NCBI GenBank assembly: GCA_004352715.1
Contig: SCFE01000055.1
Coordinates: 1,587,096 to 1,651,095, forward strand
Source of the DNA: Hofstenia miamia
Lineage: Eukaryota > Xenacoelomorpha > Acoela
Direction of reading: 5' to 3'
DNA: 64,000 nt
Shown: one piece after another, positions 1 to 9,496 of the stretch
Layout: each line of letters opens with the position of its first letter
How positions within the stretch are numbered: position 1 is the stretch's first letter
The notes under the pieces: model-generated
Told to the model about the DNA's origin: nothing
The model's input: only the letters and a program-made list of their open reading frames with translations
Database searches by the model: none
Translations under genes and position numbers: made by a program

Positions 1-445
1 TATATATATATATACCGGTATTCGCCGTTTGTAATATACTAATGGTGAAACTTCATTACAAACGACGAATTCTGAAAAAAATGATCGACTTCGCACCTAG
101 TTCATTAGCTTCCAAATTAAAAACTACATCTACTAAATTTCTTTAAAGATTTATAGGATATGGTATAATACCTTTGATTACTATGTACTTAACAATATTA
201 TATGGTTATTGAAGTTCAAGACTTTCGAGTTTGCTGTAACTAAGAAATTAATCAACAATGGAAGGCATTGGTTCTATTAAATAGAATGGGCACTAATGTA
301 ATGCATATGATTAAGAAACTGTTAAAATTGCAACATTATTAATATAAAAAAATTGGGTTACAAACGACGAATATTGTTACAAACGGCCTATATATAAGGG
401 AATGATTATAAATGACGAATATAAGTGCGGCATTAATAACAAAGG

Positions 446-480
<35 letters not shown>
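1..480. repeat. Short TTACAAACGACGAAT repeat cluster with terminal TA tract
   Basis: The motif ATTACAAACGACGAAT is at 55-70. Near copies are at 357-372, 376-387 (partial) and 405-420, and an inverted copy (ATTCGCCGTTTGTAAT) is at 20-35. The inverted and first direct copies pair at 15 of 16 bases around a 19-nt loop. A (TA)n tract at about 451-480 ends at a single N (481). This is probably one end of a small dispersed element; no coding sequence was seen. Confidence 0.5.
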
Positions 481-937
481 NTATATTACATTTGTTAAAT
501 CCATGAGTTTATCTAGTTTTTTTTATACAATATTTTCACATTTATTATTGAATGATTAATTCAGCGTTTTATCCTAGTCTCAAATTCAACTAATCGTAAA
601 ACTATTTTTGAGTTTTAGCTCTAGTTATGAGTAAGCGCATTATAACTTCTTTAAACACAGTTGTTCTAAGCATTTCATTCAATTTCATCTCACCGGATAT
701 TCGCAACAAATAATAGACGCAAGTAATTTTTTCACATACATATATTAAATTTCAAATTGACGGAAAACATATTGGGATTTTGATTAACAAATTTCGAATT
801 GTGATAGAACGCATAGAATATATTTATTTATGCATAGAAAATTTTGTGGAATGCTGCAATGCTTAAAATTTATTTTCTCTCAGAATGTTTATTAAATGGT
901 TAAAAATAAAATTTAACATTATTTTTTAGAATTATAA

Positions 938-940
<3 letters not shown>

Positions 941-980
<40 letters not shown>
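941..980. repeat. (TA)n microsatellite
   Basis: About 40 bp of uninterrupted TA dinucleotide, one of many such tracts in the window. The flanking sequence 482-1260 shows no convincing gene. Confidence 0.9.
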
Positions 981-982
<2 letters not shown>

Positions 983-1260
983 CGTCTTAACAATCACGGA
1001 TGCAACAGTTGAAAACAATCTGGCAATAGTAGATGTTAACGATAACAGCAAAAAGTCAAATCTAGTGGTAAAAGTTAGTTTATAGCAATTTTTCATCACT
1101 TATTCCAAACATTTCTACAGGGTTGTATGTAAAATGCATGTTTCTCCTAAAATTATTATGAACGCTGAAAAGTTGCGATTTTCGGTTTGGGGTTTACTAT
1201 TTTTGCATATATATTGTCAATAATGCTCATTTATTTTATTCATTATTCGCTTTGGTCGAT

Positions 1261-1620
1261 AATATCACATGCGTTTTTCTATTCTTTTCGGATTTACCTG
1301 AGGCCCAGATAATAGAGTGTAAGCTGGTTACAGCTACCCAAACAATGGCAACTGAATTGTTGAGGCTGTTTGCTTTTTAAGCCATTCTCGGCAACCTGCC
1401 GTACGATATACTTCAAGTAGAACTTTCCAAATATATAAGGCATCAGCAATGGTACGCTCATCTGCTTGTAACTTGGACAAGGAGATTGAAATGGGTTTCA
1501 AATCTTAATGGAGTCGTCTATTTATTGGAGGAATGCTAGACCTTTCAGTCTTCTGCATATCAACATAAATTTGTGATTTGTCAAAAAAAATCTTTTCCAC
1601 AATTTGTTTGAGATTTCAGC
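1261..1620 (-). pseudogene. Possible hAT-type transposase relic
   Basis: Read on the minus strand, 1440-1510 gives the residues LKPISISLSKLQADERTIAD, then ALYIWKVLLE. This resembles the segment of hAT transposases in which a 'P-I/V-x-x-A-I-x-x-L-x-x-D' stretch precedes an aromatic-rich helix. The neighbouring frames carry stops and shifts, so no intact protein can be made. Low complexity and short length keep this uncertain. It may be unrelated AT-rich sequence with a chance open stretch. Confidence 0.3.
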
Positions 1621-2349
1621 CAATTTTTTTGTAGTTTGCATATCTTTACTCGAATGATTCACTCAATGAGAAATTATGCGGACTTTATTGTAAAGAACCA
1701 CTAACTGCCGCTAACAACGACTTCGCACTCGAACTAGTATGCTCTGATCAACTTTTCAGGATTTTCCGATGCCTTTTGTTGAAATTAAGTAGGTTTTACC
1801 ATAAATACCATTAAGAAAATTCTAATCATTTGAAACATAAATATTGGATCAACTGTCCATGGGTAATCTCTCCTTGAAAAATTGCATATGTTATCGTTTC
1901 CCAGTGTATTTCATAAAAAGAACACCTTTTAAACATACAACTAAAGAATATATTAGAAAATATCGGAATTCAGATTCTTCAAATATCGGTTTTTTTCTAG
2001 TAAGCTCAATTTGCATTTTGATGGATATGTGTAGTAGAAATAATTTCATTTTGAGTTGATACCAAAGATAAAGTGCTTTTATTGATGAATTTTAATTGAA
2101 TTTGGTTGAATTTTGGTTACAAATTCTGCTTGTAACGTATTGTTGCAAATTCAACCAAAATCCAATTCCGCTGAAACGAAAATTGTTTATTGGGAACGCT
2201 AGGATATAATTGATCTTATCTACATTTAAGACTACTCTTGAACTATTTGTTCCAATAAAATAGTATATTTTCGTTTTCATTTAAATAATTGTATGTTCAG
2301 CATCAATGACAAATCATAATTGAAATGGTTGTAATGAATATTTATTTAG

Positions 2350-2472
2350 GGATGTTGTTGGGTGGATTAATACTAGGAAATATTCCTCGATTTGGCATCT
2401 CCAGCTCAATCGATTCCAATTGGTCAATCGCATTGCGTAATATCGCATTCGTCACTATTCTTATCCGCGCAG
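2350..2472 (+). CDS. SLC9B2: SLC9B exon (first recognised)
   Basis: The acceptor is TTATTTAG at 2342-2349. After two bases finishing a Gly codon, 40 codons begin [14 protein letters not shown] and end with the RA of RAGLGL. The donor GTATAG follows 2472. The exon ends in phase 1 and the next exon supplies GT to complete Gly. It matches the family segment LLGMLLxGxxxRNIP...ALRxIAxxxILxRAG. Confidence 0.9.
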
Positions 2473-5400
2473 GTATAGTTGTGTTCCTGTGAACGAAAGT
2501 AATTTTTGATCATATATGAACACTATTTCATTACATGCTTTTTGACACATTACGTAATACTGCATTTTAATTTCGTGATGTTAAAGTTCATTTATTTTTG
2601 TATTTTAATTTTTCCGATCTCTAGAAACAGCAATTTTTCCGTGGGGGCGATAACTATGTTGAATCACACATGACCTCTATGAGCCTCAGTGAATTAAGGC
2701 TTAAGTCAAAGTTCTTGGTAGTTTTATTGAATACTGAGCACACACATAGAATTTTAGAAAATATTTTCATTTGTGTGGAATTTCCGAATATGAACGTTTT
2801 TCTTTGTTTTTCTTCAGTAGTCTTAGGCTTTTGGCGCGGACTGTATATGCATATACATCTATGATTTTATGTGCAAGCTACGATCTAGATGAGAAACATT
2901 TGAAGAAAATTATGTGGACAACATGGTTTGTATCCTAAAATTTCAAGATTCACAGGGCAGTTTTTTGATACATTCACATACTACAAATAATGAAATATTT
3001 AAAATTGTCGCTCACTAAACTGATTTTATTAATAATATAAGTCTGTTGCAATTTCATTTACCCATGAATAAATTTGTACACGTGTTTTCATATGTAGTGT
3101 TAATTGTAAATTATATCCCATTTAAATTTAACTTGCTAGTGATATTTTGTAGGTTTGGGTTTGGATGCAAAAGCCCTTATAAGACTTAAGCGTGTCTGTT
3201 TCATGCTCTCATGCATTCCGGGCTGTATGATCGAGGCCCCTATAGTGGCCTTGTTAGCTCATTTCATTTTGAAATTCCCTCTTGGATGGTCGTTCATGTT
3301 AGGGTAGGCTTTTTAAAGTTTTTTTTCTAATTATACATGTCTTCCCCAATATTGGCTATATCCATATTAAATCTATTGTTGTATCGCAATTCTATTTTGT
3401 TGCAGATAAGTTTGTTTGACTACTCTGTCTGCACCAGATATAATTTTTAAAAGCTAGAAATATACTTTACGTACAGAAGATCAAGAAATATTTAGATATT
3501 TCAGTTGAATGTGCTATCAGTGTCCAATTTTTTTCACATGGCCTACTTGTACTCATGCCCACACTTCTTTAATTGCTATACGAAAACAAAAGCGTACATT
3601 TATTTTGTATGTGATCTCACCTGAAAATTGTTCTCTTAGAATCCGATCCTAACATTAATTTGAACTCTAGAATAGATATTTCTTATATGGTTATCCCCTT
3701 TACTCAAAGTGTAGTGGCATTTTCCTACAGCTGTGTCATCGTTTAAATTTACACTAATTTTTTTCAAAGCGTTAACGTTCGTAACATTCATTTTGATATA
3801 ATACTTTGTGGGGTGTATGGAAAAGTATATTTCGTTTAAAAGTGTCGGTACATGCTTTAAACTAAAGTTATATCAATGTTCTTTGATTAATACACATATA
3901 TTTGCTTATCTGTGATATCTTTATTTTCCTGGTTGCTCTCTTAAATGATTGTTAGCATTCACTTTTGTTTTTAATAAGCATGAAAATGAAACAATATTAC
4001 AGTGGTATATTCAAAACGATGTTTTGTTTAGATTTATTCTTGCTGCAGTAAGCCCTGCAGTCGTAGTGCCTGGTCTTTTGCCTCTTCAAGATAAAGGATA
4101 TGGTGTTGATAAAGGTGTCCCAACACTAATTATTGCAGCTGCAAGTTTTGATGACATCGTAGCTATATCTTGTTTCTCATTAGCTTTAGGAGTAACAATG
4201 TCCACAGGCGAGCATCTCTTGTTGGTAATTTTACATGCACCAGCTGAAATTTTTTCTGGAGTATTGCTTGGCGCTATTATTGGCCGCATTCTCTGGCTGG
4301 TGCCTTCTGAAAAGAGTGTACGTTTCGTCTACATAAAAACATATTTCATTTTTCATTATCAGCAACTGTATTAATACATTGTCTTGAGTTTGGTAATAAA
4401 ATATTAATTGATCCCAACTCGAGACAATTTTTATATCGCATTCAACATGCAAAATGGCATTTAATGTGATCCATGCTGATTGTTTGACCATGATCCCAAA
4501 TCATTTCAATAGTGTACATCCAACTAGAACATATTATATATATATATATATATATATATAACTGTATATATTTATGTGAAATTGCGATTACAAAACACCA
4601 GAAATGTGAATTTTGTATGTAACAAGAACATTATTTTGAGTTACGTTATTTCATTTCTACTTCTTTTGATATTCTTTGCTTCAACTGCTTTTGTATTTGT
4701 GTCAAATATTATCAAATTGGCTGGTGCAGGTCCTCTTGGATGCCTTACTGCTGCCTTCATTGCTGGAATGGGTTGGAAAGAACAAAAGGTTTTATTTAAG
4801 CTCAAAATCATTTCATAAACTAGACTTAGGCGGCTGTAGAAACTCATCTAAACACAGCGTGGCAGTTACTGATGCCTTTGCTTTTTGGACTTATTGGAGT
4901 TCAGGTCAATCTCTATCAGCTAGATTTAGCAACAGTCGGTTAGTCTCGATTATATATTATAATCAATCTACCTACTTTCTTATTTCTCAATTTTGATTTC
5001 TGCTTACCACAAATGTGCATTTTCAATTAAGAATAACGTAATTTTATGGAAACTTCTATCAGCTAGATATATCGTAGGATTGTAGGCCAATAATGCTGCC
5101 TACACTTCAATATCAGCAGGAAAATTTTCATTATAAATTTCAAGATTGTATGAACCTTTTTTCATATGAGAACCCAAGTATGGTGAACGAAACTTTCCAC
5201 AATCAATCCCATTGCTCCACGTGATTAACTCTTAAAGGCAACTTTTGAATTTAGTATAGTAAGCTTACAAATTCAGAATAGTATTGGTATATTTTCAACT
5301 ATATTTCGGTTACACAATCCGTTTTTAAGTGAATTGCGAATTTTATATTATATAAGATTAACAATGCAATAGAATACCTTTAAATAATCGAGTATTTTAT

Positions 5401-7715
5401 AATTTTTACATCGTTTTTGGCCGGAATGGAGCACGCACGAGAATTTTTTGAAGCAAAGAAATTCTTTCTAGGAAAAGCGCGTTTCCATTTTACTAAGAAT
5501 TCTGAAGTATCTAGTAAAAAGTTATAATGTTACATCTTTATTCACTGCATTGGTCGATGAATAGCGAACTCTGCACTGTGAAACTTTGCATTTATTCATT
5601 ATTTTTCACACACAAATGCATCGAAATGAAAAATTTTTTTGCTACTTTTACAAAACAGTATATTTACTCATATATTATCAGTTTATTTTGAGTTTACATT
5701 CAAAAACTATTCCTGCCTCGTTGTATAAATGTTGATTTTGCTTTCCCAAATACTTTCGGGTTCGGGTACTGAGCGCGGGAAATCTGAACCAAGCTTTGAT
5801 AGATGAAAAATAATCTAATTGGGTTGGGTTAGAGTCCATACTAGCCTCATATTGTCGGTGTCTACTGTGTATCTACCATTGATTACATACATTTTCTGGC
5901 ATTATTTTTGAGTCAATTCAGCCATTTAGTCAGCATTCATTGTATTAAATATATTTAGTTTTAAAAGACTGGAGATCCTCGAAATTCGTAACAATCATTT
6001 CACTGAGTGCAGCTGAATGTTAAACAAAAGCTTTGAAGGTTTTAATCGAAATTAAATTTAAGCTAAAGTTGAATTTGTTCACAATTAATCCTGTAAATTC
6101 CCAATTTTTATAATGAGCCATATTTTTAGTTATTTTGTGTGCATCCTCAATATTAAAACATTTTCTGCATGTTAGATTCTAATTGCTTTATATTCTCTTT
6201 TAATGTGTCATTTTATATGAAGTGGACATCGTTTTCTGTCAGTTATTATTATTTTTAATTCTGATTTTTTATGAATAGTTTTATTTACTGAGAAACGCTG
6301 CTTGATTTATGACATTCCATATTTGAATAGGTTTTGTTGAAAAAATTCGGTCTTTGTAACCATTGAAATTTTGGTTATTTTATATTTGTTTGCTTATATT
6401 TTTTGTTTAGCTCACTGAACAGGTTTGCATTGATTTTTTCTATTTTCACAATTTGTACTGTCGCCATCTAGACACTCGCGTGACTGAGCGAAATTGCATT
6501 CATTCGTAACTTGAGTGCTCTTGCCTTCATGGTGATTTATTTGAACATTACTCTCTGTGTGTACACATCTATGACTTTGCGACAATTTGTCAGATTTATT
6601 TTCTTGCAAATGATATATTATAAAAATAAATATCTGAATAATTTTGCGTCAATTGAATTTTTTACGATTCATTTCGGTTCTTTGCTTGACTAGATTTTAA
6701 AAGTTTTTATTTAGGATTCGCGTTAATTATCATTTTTGTTGGTTTATTTTTTCGAGTTCTTACTACGTATTTCTGCTGTTCTGGGGTTGGATTCCGTTGG
6801 CAAGAGAAACTCTTTGTTGCAATCGCATGGTTACCTAAAGCTACAGTTCAAGTATAAATACTAATTCCAACTGTTTATTATTAGTCAGGACTTTAATATG
6901 TTACATACCGGTCGTGCGAATATTTTTTATTATGCGTGCATAAATATAAATGCATATACATATATATATATAATATATATATGTACACAATATATATATA
7001 NNNNNNNNNNNNNNNNNNNNNNNNNNNNNNNNNNNNNNNNNNNNNNNNNNNNNNNNNNNNNNNNNNNNNNNNNNNNNNNNNNNNNNNNNNNNNNNNNNNN
7101 NNNNNNNNNNNNNNNNNNNNNNNNNNNNNNNNNNNNNNNNNNNNNNNNNNNNNNNNNNNNNNNNNNNNNNNNNNNNNNNNNNNNNNNNNNNNNNNNNNNN
7201 NNNNNNNNNNNNNNNNNNNNNNNNNNNNNNNNNNNNNNNNNNNNNNNNNNNNNNNNNNNNNNNNNNNNNNNNNNNNNNNNNNNNNNNNNNNNNNATATAT
7301 ATATGATTAAAATTCATAGTTTTTGTACTGAGTCTAATATCTAGTTACTTCTACATATTCATGCGACACTAATCAAGCCATTATTTTATGTTATATTTAG
7401 GCCGCCATTGGTTCTATACCTTTTGATAAAGCAATTCAATATTTTGGCAAAGAAGATCCTCGCGTTCAAACGGGTTTACAAGTAATTTTTATTGCTATCA
7501 CAATAATAATGATATTTTAGCACTCAAAATGTTTTCACAGTATATCCACTAATTCTGTTTTTTATGTCTATGAAAAATGGAGGAATAAATAGAATATAAC
7601 AATTGCTTGTTTACATTTTCGATGATATTTGGTTCCATAGATTCCGGCAATTGACTTTCTATACTTTTCTACAATGATAGTTTTTGTGTGAAATTCATAT
7701 TAAGTTTATTTTGAA

Positions 7716-7746
<31 letters not shown>

Positions 7747-9440
7747 GTAGATGCAGGAGAAAAGGCTACAGGTAGAGCAGTCGAAGATGCTGTATGATTC
7801 CGGGAGAATATTTGGGAAGTTGAAGAACCAAAGATAGTAAGCAAGCAGTTGAAAAATGAATACAGACATGAAGACGAATTAATCACAAGTGCAAAGGAGG
7901 CTCTGAAGAAGATTAAAAAGTGGAAAGCGTCAGGCAATTGGTTGAATAAGTTCACAGGTGTTCATGAGCGTCTAGCCGCAGCATTGGAGGAGTGTGTGTG
8001 TGTGAGGAGTTTGTGCTCAGAGTAGATTGTAGTGAAAGGAACATTCCTTTTACAGATGAACCCACAGAGAGGCAGTGAGGCAAGTAACTTTAGGCCAATA
8101 ACATGTCTGCCAACAATTTGGAAATTGCTAACTTCCGTGATTTCAAGTAGATTGAAGTGTTACTTAGAACAGAACAGGTTGATACCAGAAGAGTAGAAGG
8201 GATGTAGGACAAAGAGTAGAGGATGTAAAGTTCAGTTGTTAATAGACCAGGCAGTGGTGGAGAACAAACTCGGCAATGGCATGGATAGACTACAGGAAGG
8301 CATATGACAGCATATTACATTGGTGGATACTGAGGACGCCTGAGGACAACGGAATTTCACCGAAATTTATTGAGTTTCTAGATAGGCAAATGGGAAAGTT
8401 TCAGACAGCAATAGATGAACAGAGATTGAGGTTTAGGCGGGCATTTTTCAGGAAGAATGCTTAGCACCACTACTGTTTGCAGTTAACTTAATCCCAAGCA
8501 CTAAAAGGCTAAAGGAGACAGGCATATGGTATAAGTTGGAGAAGAATGGTAGAGCAGTGAGTTACCTATGGTACATGGACTACCTGAAGATGTATGCCAG
8601 TTCAAGGAAGAGGTTGCAGAAGCAAGTGGAGACATTGGAGAAGGCAATCAGAGATTCTGGGTTGGAATTTGGATTAGGTAAGTGTGTGACAGTGACAATG
8701 ACCAGAGGCAAGTGCATAGATGGAGATGGTTTGAGGACGAGTAGTGGGGATAAGATTGAAGAAGTCAAAGAGGGGTACAAGTACTTAGGTGTGATAGAGA
8801 AAGATAGAACAGAGCATGAGGAAATGAAGACGAGGTTAAGAAAAGAATACAAGAGGAGAGTAAGGAAAGTACTACAGAAGTCAGCATTGAATAGGCAGAA
8901 TAGCATTAAGGCAATTAATTAATTTATGCGCAATACCAGGTCGCTACTGGAGGTTACTATGGAGTTACAGAAGATAACAATAGAGGATGGAGGAAAGAAG
9001 GCATGCCAGCCTAGGATAGAAGTAGAGAGACAAACAAGGTATAGACAGAAGGCAATGCATGAAGAATAGAAAGGCTGTGGAATTTAAAGAAGGTTGAAAT
9101 AGTCCCGGTAGTAGTAGGAGCACTAGGAGCAGTTAGAAGATAAGAAATACCTGGAGGAGTTGGGAGTAACAAAGTTGTGAGGGGCCGTAGCACAGAAGAA
9201 GGTAGCATTNNNNNNNNNNNNNNNNNNNNNNNNNNNNNNNNNNNNNNNNNNNNNNNNNNNNNNNNNNNNNNNNNNNNNNNNNNNNNNNNNNNNNNNNNNN
9301 NNNNNNNNNNNNNNNNNNNAGGGGCCGTAGCACAGAAGAAGGTAGCATTGTTAGAAACAGCTAGAGTCCTGAGGAAAGCTCTCAGACTTCCTGGAAACTG
9401 GTGAGTTCCCCGAGCTGAGAGGAATACCAGCATAAACCTG

Positions 9441-9496
<56 letters not shown>

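Noticed and set aside
982-1073. Open stretch DVLTITDATVENNLAIVDVN followed by a GT, as an upstream SLC9B N-terminal exon
   Set aside because: No good acceptor, it directly abuts a TA repeat, and the variable SLC9B N-terminus gives nothing to match.
3949-4031. 5' extension of the SLC9B exon frame ([14 protein letters not shown]...)
   Set aside because: The acceptor at 4030-4031 restores exact family sequence with the preceding exon, so the upstream part is intron.
4086-4491. Minus-strand ORFs over the SLC9B exons
   Set aside because: They are antisense shadows of the plus-strand coding exon.
6898-7344. Open frames running through runs of N (also at 20593-21249, 22926-23664, 29232-29622, 35559-35957, 37882-38940)
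   Set aside because: They consist of unknown bases and TA repeat translated as YIYIYI; they are not evidence of genes.
8580-8906. 108-codon minus-strand ORF, and its equivalent at 9998-10270
   Set aside because: Antisense of the LINE reverse transcriptase; it appears in both copies for that reason only.
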